Assembly: GCF_014650335.1 (NCBI RefSeq)
Contig: NZ_BMUT01000008.1
Span: forward strand, 169,170 to 233,169
Source of the DNA: Streptomyces hiroshimensis
GTDB taxonomy: Bacteria; Actinomycetota; Actinomycetes; Streptomycetales; Streptomycetaceae
Direction: 5' to 3'
Length of the DNA stretch: 64,000 bases
The notes under the pieces were generated by a model, which saw only the letters and a program-made list of their open reading frames with translations, did not search any database and was not told where the DNA came from. Positions 49,578 through 58,294 of this stretch are shown here, piece after piece. Each line of letters begins with the position of its first letter. Position 1 is the first letter of the stretch. Both the position numbers and the translations under genes were made by a program.

Positions 49578-52265
49578 TCAGGCGTCCACGTCGGCCTCGG
49601 CCTTGGGGGCCGCGGCCTTGCGCGTGCGCTTCGGCTTGGCCGCCTCGGCCGGCGCCTCCGCGGCGTCCGCCTTGGGGGCGGCGGCCTTACGGGTGCGCTT
49701 CGGCTTGGCCTCGGCCTCGGCCACGGGCTCGGCCACCGCAGTGGCGGCCTTCTTCGTGGTGCGGGTGCGCTTGGGCTTCGCCTCGGCGGCCTCGGCCGTG
49801 CCGACCGCGGCTTCGGCCTCGGCCTTCTTGGCCGCGGCGGTCTTGCGGGTGCGCTTCGGCTTCTCCGCGACCTCGGCCTCGGCGGCGGCCTCGGCCACCG
49901 GCTCCACCGCGGCCGCAGCCTTCTTGGCGGTGCGGGTGCGCTTCGGCTTGACCTCGGCCTCGGCCTCGACGGCCGGCTCCGCCACGGGGGTGACGGCGGC
50001 CTTCTTGGCGCGGGTCCGCTTGGGCTTGGCCTCCACGGTCTCGGCGACTGCCTCGACGGCCTCGGCAGCGGCCTTCTTGGCGCGCGTGCGCTTCGGCTTG
50101 GCTGCCTCCGCCGGGGCCTCCGCGGCCTCCGCCTTGGGGGCGGCGGCCTTACGGGTACGCTTCGGCTTGACCTCGGCCTCGGCCTCGACGGCCGGCTCCG
50201 CCACCGGGGTGACGGCGGCCTTCTTGGCGCGGGTCCGCTTGGGCTTAGCCTCCACGGCCTCGGCGGCCTCGACGACGGCCTCCGCCGTCTCGGCGGGCGC
50301 GGCAGCGGCCTTCTTGGCACGGGTGCGCTTCGGCTTGGCCTCGGCCGGGGCCTCCGTCACGACCGCGGCCTCGGCGACGGCCTCCTCCGCGGGGGTGGCG
50401 GCCTTCTTGGCGCGGGTGCGGCGGGCCGGCTTGGCCTCGGCCTGCTCCTGGGCGGGAACGACCGGAGCGACCTCGACCGGGGCGACGGCGACGGGCGCGG
50501 TCTCGACCGGCACGGCCTCCGCCGTCACGACCGCAGCAGCGGCCTCCGGCTTCGCGGCGCGCGTACGGCGGCGGCGCGGCTGGGCCGGGACCTCCGCGGC
50601 GGGCGCCGCGACGGCGGCCTCGGCGGGAGCCGCGGCCGGAGCGGCCTGTGCGGTCACCGTCTCGGTGGCGACGGGCGCCACGGCCGCGGCCGAGCCCCCA
50701 CCGCTGCGCGTACGGCGACGGCGGCGCGGCTTCGACGGCGTGGCAGGCGCCCCGCCCTCGGCCACCGGAGCGGCGGTCGCGGCCGGAGCGGCAGCGGCCT
50801 CGGCGCCGAGCGCCGCCCCGCCACGGGTGCGGCGGCGCTGACGCGGCGTACGCGTACGGGCGGGACGCTCCTCGGACTCCTGGCGCGGGCCACGGTCGCG
50901 GTCACGGCCACGGTCACCGCCACGGTCGCGGTCGCCGCCGCGGCCGCCGCGGGCACCACGGCCGCCGGTCTCGCCGAGGTCCTCGATCTCCTCCGCAGCG
51001 AGCCCCGCGAGGGTCCGCTCGGAGCGCGGCAGTATGCCCTTCGTACCGGCGGGGATGCCCAGCACCTCGTACAGGTGCGGGGACGTGGAGTACGTCTCCT
51101 CCGGCTCATCGAAGGGCAGTTCGAGCGCCTTGTTGATGAGCTTCCAGCGCGGGATGTCGTCCCAGTCGACCAGGGTGACGGCCGTGCCCGACTTGCCCGC
51201 GCGGCCGGTGCGGCCGATGCGGTGCAGGTAGGTCTTCTCGTCCTCGGGGGACTGGTAGTTGACGACGTGGGTGACGTCGTCGACGTCGATGCCGCGGGCG
51301 GCGACGTCGGTGCAGACCAGGACGTCGACCTTGCCGTTGCGGAAGGCGCGCAGCGCCTGCTCGCGGGCGCCCTGGCCGAGGTCGCCGTGGACCGCGCCGG
51401 CGGCGAAGCCGCGGCGGATCAGCTGGTCGGAGATGTCCGCGGCGGTCCGCTTCGTACGGCAGAAGATCATCGCGCGGTTGCGGCCCTCGGCCTGCAGGAT
51501 GCGGGCGACCATCTCCGGCTTGTCCATGTTGTGGGCGCGGAAGATGTGCTGCGCGATGTTCGCGTGGGTCTGGCCCTCGTCGTCCGGCGAGGTGGCGCGG
51601 ATGTGCGTGGGCTGGGACATGTAGCGACGGGCCAGGGAGATGACCGCGCCCGGCATGGTGGCCGAGAAGAGCATGGTCTGGCGCTTGGCCGGGAGCATCG
51701 TGATGATGCGCTCGACGTCGGGCAGGAAGCCGAGGTCGAGCATCTCGTCGGCCTCGTCCAGGACGAGGGCCTTGACGTGCGCCAGGCTGAGCTTCTTCTG
51801 GCCGGCGAGGTCGAGCAGGCGGCCGGGGGTGCCGACGATGACGTCGACGCCCTTCTTGAGGGCCTCGACCTGCGGCTCGTAGGCACGGCCGCCGTAGATC
51901 GCCTGGACGCGCACGTTGCGCACCTTGCCGGCGGTCAGGAGGTCGTTGGTGACCTGCTGGCACAGCTCACGGGTGGGGACGACGACGAGCGCCTGCGGGG
52001 CGTCGGTCAGCTGCTCGGGGCGGGCCCGGCCGGCTTCGACGTCCGCGGGGACGACGACGCGCTCCAGGAGGGGCAGGCCGAAGCCCAGCGTCTTGCCGGT
52101 GCCGGTCTTGGCCTGGCCGATGACGTCGGAGCCCGAGAGGGCGACCGGGAGCGTCATCTCCTGGATCGGAAAGGGGTGCACGATGCCGACGGCTTCGAGC
52201 GCTTCGGCAGTCTCGGGGAGGATTCCCAGATCTCGGAAAGTCGAGGGGTTCGAAGGAGTGGACAG
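49578..52265 (-). CDS. DEAD-box RNA helicase (RhlE-like) with a repetitive KPKRTR/Ala-Glu tail
   Basis: A protein of about 895 residues. The helicase core has the Q motif (GIVHPFPIQE), Walker A AKTGTGKT (52-59), DEAD (170-173), SAT (201-203) and HRIGRTGR. A Gly/Arg/Asp linker with RDRGGDRGRDRDRG and RRRRRTR-like blocks follows. The last 280 residues carry about eleven units of KPKRTR plus AKKAA or KAAA separated by Ala/Glu/Val spacers. No ATG, GTG or TTG exists at the family N-terminus; CTG 52265 has AGAGG 7 nt upstream. GTG 52400 would add 45 residues. Likely a cold- or stress-linked RNA helicase. Confidence 0.92.
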   Translation of the reverse strand: MSTPSNPSTFRDLGILPETAEALEAVGIVHPFPIQEMTLPVALSGSDVIGQAKTGTGKTLGFGLPLLERVVVPADVEAGRARPEQLTDAPQALVVVPTRELCQQVTNDLLTAGKVRNVRVQAIYGGRAYEPQVEALKKGVDVIVGTPGRLLDLAGQKKLSLAHVKALVLDEADEMLDLGFLPDVERIITMLPAKRQTMLFSATMPGAVISLARRYMSQPTHIRATSPDDEGQTHANIAQHIFRAHNMDKPEMVARILQAEGRNRAMIFCRTKRTAADISDQLIRRGFAAGAVHGDLGQGAREQALRAFRNGKVDVLVCTDVAARGIDVDDVTHVVNYQSPEDEKTYLHRIGRTGRAGKSGTAVTLVDWDDIPRWKLINKALELPFDEPEETYSTSPHLYEVLGIPAGTKGILPRSERTLAGLAAEEIEDLGETGGRGARGGRGGDRDRGGDRGRDRDRGPRQESEERPARTRTPRQRRRTRGGAALGAEAAAAPAATAAPVAEGGAPATPSKPRRRRRTRSGGGSAAAVAPVATETVTAQAAPAAAPAEAAVAAPAAEVPAQPRRRRTRAAKPEAAAAVVTAEAVPVETAPVAVAPVEVAPVVPAQEQAEAKPARRTRAKKAATPAEEAVAEAAVVTEAPAEAKPKRTRAKKAAAAPAETAEAVVEAAEAVEAKPKRTRAKKAAVTPVAEPAVEAEAEVKPKRTRKAAAPKAEAAEAPAEAAKPKRTRAKKAAAEAVEAVAETVEAKPKRTRAKKAAVTPVAEPAVEAEAEVKPKRTRTAKKAAAAVEPVAEAAAEAEVAEKPKRTRKTAAAKKAEAEAAVGTAEAAEAKPKRTRTTKKAATAVAEPVAEAEAKPKRTRKAAAPKADAAEAPAEAAKPKRTRKAAAPKAEADVDA

Positions 52266-52696
52266 GATCTTGCCTCTTCTGTGAGACGCGGCGGCGCTGG
52301 GCGGCGAAGGGGGTCGTACAGGTCGTACGGACCGCGCCGGAGTGCTGTCCGGCCTGGGGACGCCGGATGGCGCGGGACCACTGCCTTCGCTCGAGCACAC
52401 GTGCCGCGAGCGGATCCCTCCTGGTGCGTACGTCTCGTACGCGCCGCGCGGAGGGCGGTCGGTTTTGGAAGCCGATCGGGCCACCGACCGGGCATCCGCT
52501 GGAGGTCCACAGGGGCTGGGGCGAGAGACGCCCCCGGAAGACACAGCATGGGACTGCCTGCCGACACACTCGACAGGCGCATTACCACTGTACCCCGGAA
52601 AGGCGCATGTGTGTCCGGACAATCCTTCGGACAGATCCGGATGAAGTATCTGACCTGGGCCTTCACCGGGTTGCGAAGCGGGCTATTGTGCGCTCC
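52266..52696. other. Long 5' leader of the helicase gene and divergent promoter region
   Basis: No gene is supported here. On the minus strand TACAGT (52587-52592) could be the helicase -10, giving a leader of about 315 nt. GCGTACG TCT CGTACGC (52426-52442) is a perfect small hairpin inside it, and GGAGGG lies beside it. Long leaders are common for cold-shock helicase mRNAs. TATTGT (52684-52689, plus strand) serves the ferritin-like gene. Confidence 0.5.
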
Positions 52697-53443
52697 ATGG
52701 AGACGTCCGACAACGCTGAGAACGCCAACGAGCCCGCCGAGGCGCTCACCGGGATCGCCGCCCAGGACTGGGCTCAGGCATCCGCCGACCCGCAGTACCG
52801 CGCGGCGGTCGTGGACCTGCTGGGTGCCCTCGCCTACGGCGAGCTGGCCGCCTTCGAGCGCCTCGCCGAGGACGCCAAGCTGGCCCCGACGCTGGACGAC
52901 AAGGCCGAGCTGGCGAAGATGGCCGCGGCGGAGTTCGGCCACTTCCAGCGGCTGCGCGACCGGCTGGCCGCGATCGACGCGGAGCCGACCGGCGCCATGG
53001 AGCCCTTCGCGGCCGCGCTGGATGAGTTCCACCGCCAGACCGCGCCGTCCGACTGGCTGGAGGGCCTGGTCAAGGCCTACGTGGGCGACTCGATCGCCAG
53101 TGACTTCTACCGCGAGGTGGCGGCCCGGCTGGACTCCGACACCCGCGCCCTGGTGCTGACCGTGCTGGACGACACGGGCCACGCGAGCTTCGCGGTCGAG
53201 AAGGTGCGGGCCGCGATCGAGGCCGAGCCGCGCGTGGGCGGCCGCCTCGCGCTGTGGGCGCGCCGGCTGATGGGCGAGGCGCTCTCGCAGGCGCAGCGCG
53301 TGGTCGCCGACCGCGACGCGCTCTCCACGATGCTGGTGGGCGGCGTGGCCGACGGCTTCGACCTCGCGGAGGTCGGGAAGATGTTCTCCCGGATCACCGA
53401 GGCGCACACCAAGCGCATGGCGGCGCTGGGCCTCGCGGCCTGA
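52697..53443 (+). CDS. Ferritin-like-fold protein (MiaE/tRNA hydroxylase-like)
   Basis: A 248-residue helical protein. The first half has ELAAFERLAEDA...KMAAAEFGHFQRL, with Glu and ExxH residues placed like the di-iron ligands of ferritin-like hydroxylases; the second half has a matching DTGHASF block. The ferritin-like family next to the RhlE helicase is also found in mycobacteria (Rv3210c-Rv3211). Leaderless: TATTGT lies 7 nt before ATG 52697. Substrate not known; tRNA is one option because of the helicase neighbour. Confidence 0.88.
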   Translation: METSDNAENANEPAEALTGIAAQDWAQASADPQYRAAVVDLLGALAYGELAAFERLAEDAKLAPTLDDKAELAKMAAAEFGHFQRLRDRLAAIDAEPTGAMEPFAAALDEFHRQTAPSDWLEGLVKAYVGDSIASDFYREVAARLDSDTRALVLTVLDDTGHASFAVEKVRAAIEAEPRVGGRLALWARRLMGEALSQAQRVVADRDALSTMLVGGVADGFDLAEVGKMFSRITEAHTKRMAALGLAA

Positions 53444-53509
53444 CACCTTCGGCCCGGGCTCCGGCCCGGGCCGCTGCGGCCCTCTTCGCAGCTCTGTTCG
53501 CGGCCCTCT

Positions 53510-53788
53510 TCAGGCCGTGGCTGATCGGCGGGCCCCGTCTCCCTGGCGCAGCAGCAGGGACAGCAGGGCCACGGCCACCCCGAGCGACACCGCCAGCGTG
53601 GCGGGCGTCTGGCCCGGGCCGAGGACCGAGTGGGCGAGCAGGGCGCCGAAGAGCGCCGCGACGGGACCGGTGGCCAGCGTCAGGGTCCGCGAGCGGAACT
53701 GCCCGTACCGCTCGGGCAGCCAGCGCAGGGCGCCGTAGGAGACGGCGAGTCCGATGAGGACCGAGCCGAGCGCTTCCCAGAGGATCAT
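53510..53788 (-). CDS. Small membrane protein, function unknown
   Basis: A 92-residue protein with about three hydrophobic helices (residues 5-20, 37-53, 60-82) and a short basic tail (RQGDGARRSATA). The ATG at 53786-53788 is chosen because GGGAGGGAA precedes it at a normal distance; the longer frame upstream lacks support. Converges with the ferritin-like gene. Confidence 0.78.
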   Translation of the reverse strand: MILWEALGSVLIGLAVSYGALRWLPERYGQFRSRTLTLATGPVAALFGALLAHSVLGPGQTPATLAVSLGVAVALLSLLLRQGDGARRSATA

Positions 53789-53927
53789 GGTCACTTCCCT
53801 CCCGTGCCGGGGCGAGGAGCGGGTGCAAACCGGTCGAAGCCGTACTACCCCTCGGGGGCGCGCGGCAACCCTCGTCCGTTCTGCACCGGGGTGCACCCGT
53901 AAAGACAGGGATGCACTCGTAAAGACA

Positions 53928-53967
53928 ACGGCGGGGCCCCGGTGATTCCTCACCGGGGCCCCGCCGT
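53928..53967. terminator. Hairpin downstream of DUF3107
   Basis: ACGGCGGGGCCCCGGTGA and its complement form an 18-bp perfect stem with a 4-nt loop, 32 bp beyond the DUF3107 stop. Two direct repeats of TGCAC-CGTAAAGACA lie just to its left (about 53890-53927). Confidence 0.85.
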
Positions 53968-53998
53968 GCGAAGCCTCTGCAGCCTCCGAAGCGCGGGC

Positions 53999-54226
53999 TC
54001 AGAGCGCGCCGAAACCGACCTTGCGGGTCGCGGGCTCGCCGATCTCCACGTACGCCAGGCGCTCGGACGGGACCAGGACCTTGCGGCCGCGGCTGTCCTC
54101 CAGGCTGAGCAGCGGTGCCTTGCCGGCCAGCGCGTCGGAGATCGCCCGCTCGACCTCCTCGGCACTCTGCGTGCTCTCGATGACGATCTCGCGCGGCGCG
54201 TGCTGCACGCCGATCTTGACCTCCAC
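53999..54226 (-). CDS. DUF3107 small protein
   Basis: A 75-residue soluble protein. Diagnostic blocks are MEVKIGVQHAPREIVIEST and VLVPSERLAYVEIGEPATRK, with the C-terminal VGFG. It matches the actinobacterial DUF3107 family (TB9.4/Rv3208A in M. tuberculosis), function unknown. GTG start with GGAGGGACA upstream. TAATGT (54264-54269, minus strand) is a likely -10, and GTGTGG/CCACAC makes a small hairpin in the leader. Confidence 0.93.
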   Translation of the reverse strand: MEVKIGVQHAPREIVIESTQSAEEVERAISDALAGKAPLLSLEDSRGRKVLVPSERLAYVEIGEPATRKVGFGAL

Positions 54227-54356
54227 GGCTTATGTCCCTCCGAAGGTGTGGGTATTCGTCCACACATTAGCCCGGGACGGCCCCGTGCCGGGCCGGGCCC
54301 CGCACGCTGGCAGCGAACAGGCGGTGCGGCCGCGCGCCGTACCGCCCGGCGCCGGG

Positions 54357-54995
54357 TCAGCCCTGCTCGGGGGCGTTCTTCGGGAAGCCCGCGATGCCGC
54401 GCCAGGCGAGCGAGGTCAGCAGCTGGACGGCGGTGGCGCGGGGCACCGTGCTCTCGCTGGAGAGCCAGTAGCGCGCGACCACCTGGGAGACGCCGCCCAG
54501 GCCCACGGCCAGCAGCATCGCCTCGTCCTTCGACAGGCCCGTGTCCTCGGCGATGACGTCGCTGATCGCCTCGGCGCACTGCAGCGAGACCTTGTCGACG
54601 CGCTCGCGCACGGCCGGCTCGTTGGTCAGGTCGGACTCGAAGACGAGGCGGAAGGCGCCGCCCTCGTCCTCCACGTAGGCGAAGTAGGCGTCCATGGTGG
54701 CCGCGACGCGCTGCTTGTTGTCGGACGTGGAGGCCAGCGCGGTGCGCACCGCGTGCAGCAGGTTCTCGCAGTGCTGGTCCAGCAGGGCCAGGTAGAGGTC
54801 CAGCTTGCCGGGGAAGTGCTGGTAGAGGACCGGCTTGCTGACGCCGGCGCGCTCGGCGATGTCGTCCATCGCCGCTGCGTGGTACCCCTGTGCGACGAAG
54901 ACTTCCTGGGCCGCGCCCAGCAGCTGGTTGCGTCGGGCTCGGCGCGGCAGGCGCGTGCCCCGCGGCCGCGCCTCGGTCTGCTCGATGGCTGTCAC
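54357..54995 (-). CDS. TetR family transcriptional regulator
   Basis: A 212-residue regulator. The N-terminal helix-turn-helix reads AAQEVFVAQGYHAAAMDDIAERAGVSKPVLYQHFPGKLDLY, split across about residues 27-70. The C-terminal ligand domain is all-helical. GTG 54995 is used (GGAGG 5 nt upstream); an ATG four codons earlier is possible. It lies beside DUF3107 as Rv3208 does in M. tuberculosis. A small palindrome precedes it. Confidence 0.93.
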   Translation of the reverse strand: MTAIEQTEARPRGTRLPRRARRNQLLGAAQEVFVAQGYHAAAMDDIAERAGVSKPVLYQHFPGKLDLYLALLDQHCENLLHAVRTALASTSDNKQRVAATMDAYFAYVEDEGGAFRLVFESDLTNEPAVRERVDKVSLQCAEAISDVIAEDTGLSKDEAMLLAVGLGGVSQVVARYWLSSESTVPRATAVQLLTSLAWRGIAGFPKNAPEQG

Positions 54996-55017
54996 GCCGC
55001 CTCCCATGATCGTTCAC

Positions 55018-55030
55018 TGCACGGTGTGCA
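55018..55030. promoter_or_regulatory. Possible TetR operator
   Basis: TGCAC GGT GTGCA is a perfect 5-bp inverted repeat with a 3-nt spacer, 23 bp before the TetR start. Its size is small for a TetR operator, so this is tentative. Confidence 0.3.
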
Positions 55031-55169
55031 CCGCGTCCGCCATCGTACTTTTGGGTAACCCGGGCGTGCGTGGTCGGAGCGGAGAATTTCACGGACCGGA
55101 CGCTGTGGGAAGTTGACAAAATCCTGACAATTGGCGCAGCTCAGCCCATGACTCCGCGGTCGGTCACGA

Positions 55170-55400
55170 TCAGCGGTAGTCGTCCTCGTCCAGGTCCACG
55201 ACACGCGCCTGCTCGGCGACGTCGGCCACGTTGGCCGCGGCGGGGTCCAGGAGGGCCAGCGGATCGTCGCGGTGCTGGGCGAGGTCGGCGTGCTGCTCCG
55301 CGGCGTCGGCTTCCGGGGCCTCGGCGTCGAATTCCGTCACGTCGGCGTCCTCCTCGTCGAAGTCTTCGAACGTATCGGGGTCGCTCGGGTCGACAGGCAT
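55170..55400 (-). CDS. Small acidic protein, function unknown
   Basis: A 76-residue protein with a very acidic composition (about 20 Asp and Glu, few Lys or Arg), no membrane segment and no Cys. It begins PVDPSDPDTFEDFDEEDAD and ends VVDLDEDDYR. AAAGAGG lies about 8 nt before the ATG at 55400. I do not recognise a family; a small conserved protein often lies here in Streptomyces, between TetR and an alpha/beta hydrolase. Confidence 0.75.
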   Translation of the reverse strand: MPVDPSDPDTFEDFDEEDADVTEFDAEAPEADAAEQHADLAQHRDDPLALLDPAAANVADVAEQARVVDLDEDDYR

Positions 55401-55541
55401 ACGGAACCTCTTTCCGGTATCCGGGATGTGCGCCCTCGTACTCCTTGCGGTCGAGCCTAGGAGACAAGGCCCCGCACCGCCAGGTGATCTGTGACGCCCG
55501 CCACAACAGGCCCGGCGTGATCGTCTCGTAACATTGCCCGC

Positions 55542-56525
55542 ATGTCTTCGACCGAGTCACCGGATGCCCGTACCGTCCCCGTGGTGCCTCCCGGTCGGCC
55601 CTCGCGCGTCAGCGAGGGCGAGGAGGTCCGCACGGTGACGCTGCCCGGCGTCACGCTGGCCGTGCGCTCGCGCCCGCCCCGGGCCCAGGGGCTGCCGCCC
55701 GCGCTGTGCATCCACGGCCTCGGCGGCTCCTCGCAGAACTGGTCGGCGCTCATGGAGCTGCTCGCCGGCGACATCGACTGCGAGGCGCTCGACCTGCCCG
55801 GCTTCGGCGACTCCCCGCCCCCGGACGACGGTGACTACTCGATCACCGGCTTCGCGCGCGTGGTCATCCGCTACCTCGACGCGAGCGACCGCGGCCCCGT
55901 GCACCTCGTCGGCAATTCCATGGGCGGCGCCATAGCGACGCGCGTGGCCGCCGTCCGCCCGGACCTCGTCCGCACGCTCACCCTGATCTCGCCCGCGCTG
56001 CCCGAGCTGCGCCCGCAGCGCACGGCGGTGCCCACGGCACTGCTCGCGGTGCCCGGCGTGGCCCCCCTCTTCGCCCGGATGACGAAGGAGTGGACACCCG
56101 AGCGGCGTACGCGTGACGTCCTCGCGCTCTGTTACGGAGACCCCGGACGGGTGACGTCCGAGGGCTTCGCGCTGGCCACCGCGGAGTACGAGCGGCGGCT
56201 GGAGCTCCCCTATTTCTGGGACGCCATGGCCCGCTCTGCACGCGGAGTGGTCGACGCATACACCCTTGGGGGCCAGCATTCGCTGTGGCGGCAGGCCGAG
56301 CGCGTCCTTGCCCCTACTCTTCTGGTCTACGGAATGCGCGACCAGCTCGTCTCCATCCGGATGGCCCGCCGCGCCAGCAGGACTTTCCGCGACTCGCGGC
56401 TGCTGACGCTGGTGGAATCAGGACATGTCGCCATGATGGAGGACCCGGACGCGGTGGCTCGTGCCTTCCGCGACCTGCTCACGACCACCGCCACTGCCGA
56501 TCGGAGCGCCTCGCCTCGTGGGTAA
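55542..56525 (+). CDS. Alpha/beta hydrolase
   Basis: A 327-residue alpha/beta-hydrolase. The oxyanion segment is HGLGGSSQNW, the nucleophile elbow GNSMGG, the acid Asp in YGMRDQLVS and the His in ESGHVAMME. A cap domain lies between. TAACAT (55529-55534) ends 7 nt before the ATG, so it is probably leaderless. Its 3' end overlaps the next gene by 8 bp, so the two are co-expressed. Confidence 0.93.
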   Translation: MSSTESPDARTVPVVPPGRPSRVSEGEEVRTVTLPGVTLAVRSRPPRAQGLPPALCIHGLGGSSQNWSALMELLAGDIDCEALDLPGFGDSPPPDDGDYSITGFARVVIRYLDASDRGPVHLVGNSMGGAIATRVAAVRPDLVRTLTLISPALPELRPQRTAVPTALLAVPGVAPLFARMTKEWTPERRTRDVLALCYGDPGRVTSEGFALATAEYERRLELPYFWDAMARSARGVVDAYTLGGQHSLWRQAERVLAPTLLVYGMRDQLVSIRMARRASRTFRDSRLLTLVESGHVAMMEDPDAVARAFRDLLTTTATADRSASPRG

Positions 56526-58209
56526 ACACAGCGCACGCGCCCCCCGTGCCGTCTCCCGGCCCGCCGCGCCCGCAGCTCCCGCTGCGGGCGGCGGACCGGC
56601 CGCGGCAGGCCACGAGCCGGCGGCCGCCCCCGGGGAGGGCGACGGCGACCCCCTCCGCGACCCCGTCAGACCGGCGGGGCCGGCGGGCCAGGCGGGTCCC
56701 GAGGGCTTCCCGGGGCAGCGCCAGGAGGTCGGCGTCGGCTGGGGCGTCATCGGCGTGCAGCGTGCCCAGGCGGCGAACGCGGGGGCGTACGGGCCGGGGA
56801 GCGTGCCCGGCTACGACGCGCGGCTGGCCGGATACCTCGGCGGGTACGGAGCGGGCCAGGACGCGACGTCCTATGACACCCCCTTCGATGCCTCCCTCAC
56901 CTCCGTTGGCGCCCCCTACGACTCCGCCCACCCCTCCTCCTACTCCTACGAGGCCTCCTACGAGCCCTCCGGCGAGTCCTCCTACGAGGCGGGCCGCGGT
57001 ACGGACCGTGCCGGCACGGCCCATGCCCCCGGCGCGGCGCATGCCGCCGACACGGCCTATGTGACGGCCTATGAGAGGGAGCCCGCCGCACCGGCGGCCT
57101 CCGCGGATCCCGCCGGGCACGCCGCCTTCGTGGACCAGGCCTACTCCCCGTACTGGCTGGGCGGCGCCCCGGCCTCCACCACCGCCCCGGGCGGCGCCCG
57201 GGACGGTGATCCGGACAGCGCGCCGGCCGGCCTCCACGCGCGCGTGCCCGCTCCCGCCGCCGGCAGCGACTCCGCCGGACGCTCCGCGCGCGTGCCCACC
57301 GCCGCAGCCGTCCCCGGCGGTCCTGCCGCCGCCCCCACGCGCGTGCCCGCGCCCCGCCCCGGGAGCGCCCGCCCCCGTACCGGCGGCTCCCGCGGCGCCT
57401 CCCCGGCGAAGCCCGGCGGCGCCGTGGCGCGCACGGCCACCGGCGTGGCCGCCGCCGTCGTGACGGCCGTGCTCGCCGTCGTCGTCGCCGGACAGGTCGA
57501 GGACGGCACGGACACCCAGGCGCAGGCCCGCCCGGCGGACGTCGAGCGCAACAGCCCGGACGCCGCCTCCCGCTCCGACAGCCGCCCGACGCCCAACGGC
57601 GGCGTCGCCCAGCCGGTCACGTACGAGCAGAAGATGGACCGCAAGTACCCCCTGGACGAGAAGGCGAAGGGCAGCGGCTCCTTCGACACCATCGGCGGCT
57701 CGGACCGCGCTCCCGGCCGGGGCGAGGTGCTGCGCTACCGCGTCGACGTCGAGAAGGGCCTGCCGCTGGACGGCGAGCTCTTCGCCACCGCCGTGCACCG
57801 CACGCTCAACGACGAGCGCAGCTGGGGCCACGGCGGCACCCGCACCTTCGAGCGGGTCTCCTCCGGCCACGCCGACTTCATCATCACGCTGGCCAGCCCG
57901 GGCACCACGGGCGTCTGGTGCGCCAAGTCGGGCCTGGACACCACGCAGGACAACGTCTCCTGCGACTCCGCCGCCACCGACCGCGTCATGATCAACGCCT
58001 ACCGGTGGGCGCAGGGCGCGGCGACGTACGGCGACAAGATGCACGCCTACCGGCAGATGCTCATCAACCACGAGGTCGGCCACCGGCTCGGGCACGACCA
58101 CGAGACGTGCTCCAAGGAGGGCGCGCTCGCCCCGGTGATGATGCAGCAGACCAAGTTCCTGACGACGGACGGCGTCACCTGCAAGCCGAACGCCTGGCCG
58201 TACCCGTGA
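56518..58209 (+). CDS. DUF3152 membrane-anchored metzincin-like protein
   Basis: A 563-residue protein. Residues 1-295 are low-complexity Pro/Ala/Gly/Tyr/Ser with several cytoplasmic acid-Tyr repeats (YEASYEPSG, SYEAGRG). One transmembrane helix follows (about 301-325). The outer DUF3152 domain ends in HEVGHRLGHDH (His518-His528), the full HExxHxxGxxH zinc motif of metzincins, and a downstream ALAPVMMQQ segment could be the Met-turn. GTG 56518 overlaps the hydrolase stop. Function unknown; the mycobacterial homologue is Rv3207c. Confidence 0.88.
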   Translation: MGKHSARAPRAVSRPAAPAAPAAGGGPAAAGHEPAAAPGEGDGDPLRDPVRPAGPAGQAGPEGFPGQRQEVGVGWGVIGVQRAQAANAGAYGPGSVPGYDARLAGYLGGYGAGQDATSYDTPFDASLTSVGAPYDSAHPSSYSYEASYEPSGESSYEAGRGTDRAGTAHAPGAAHAADTAYVTAYEREPAAPAASADPAGHAAFVDQAYSPYWLGGAPASTTAPGGARDGDPDSAPAGLHARVPAPAAGSDSAGRSARVPTAAAVPGGPAAAPTRVPAPRPGSARPRTGGSRGASPAKPGGAVARTATGVAAAVVTAVLAVVVAGQVEDGTDTQAQARPADVERNSPDAASRSDSRPTPNGGVAQPVTYEQKMDRKYPLDEKAKGSGSFDTIGGSDRAPGRGEVLRYRVDVEKGLPLDGELFATAVHRTLNDERSWGHGGTRTFERVSSGHADFIITLASPGTTGVWCAKSGLDTTQDNVSCDSAATDRVMINAYRWAQGAATYGDKMHAYRQMLINHEVGHRLGHDHETCSKEGALAPVMMQQTKFLTTDGVTCKPNAWPYP

Positions 58210-58294
58210 TCCAATGTCTCGCTCTCCGGGATGTTCCATCTCTGGATATGAGACACCTTGGACAGGGGGCGAAAATTCGTTCAGTCTTCTGCGC

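Noticed and set aside
49125..53159. Long plus-strand open frame across the 69-bp array and helicase
   Set aside because: It is antisense to the helicase, whose motifs are complete. The repeats keep the frame open only because the period is a multiple of three.
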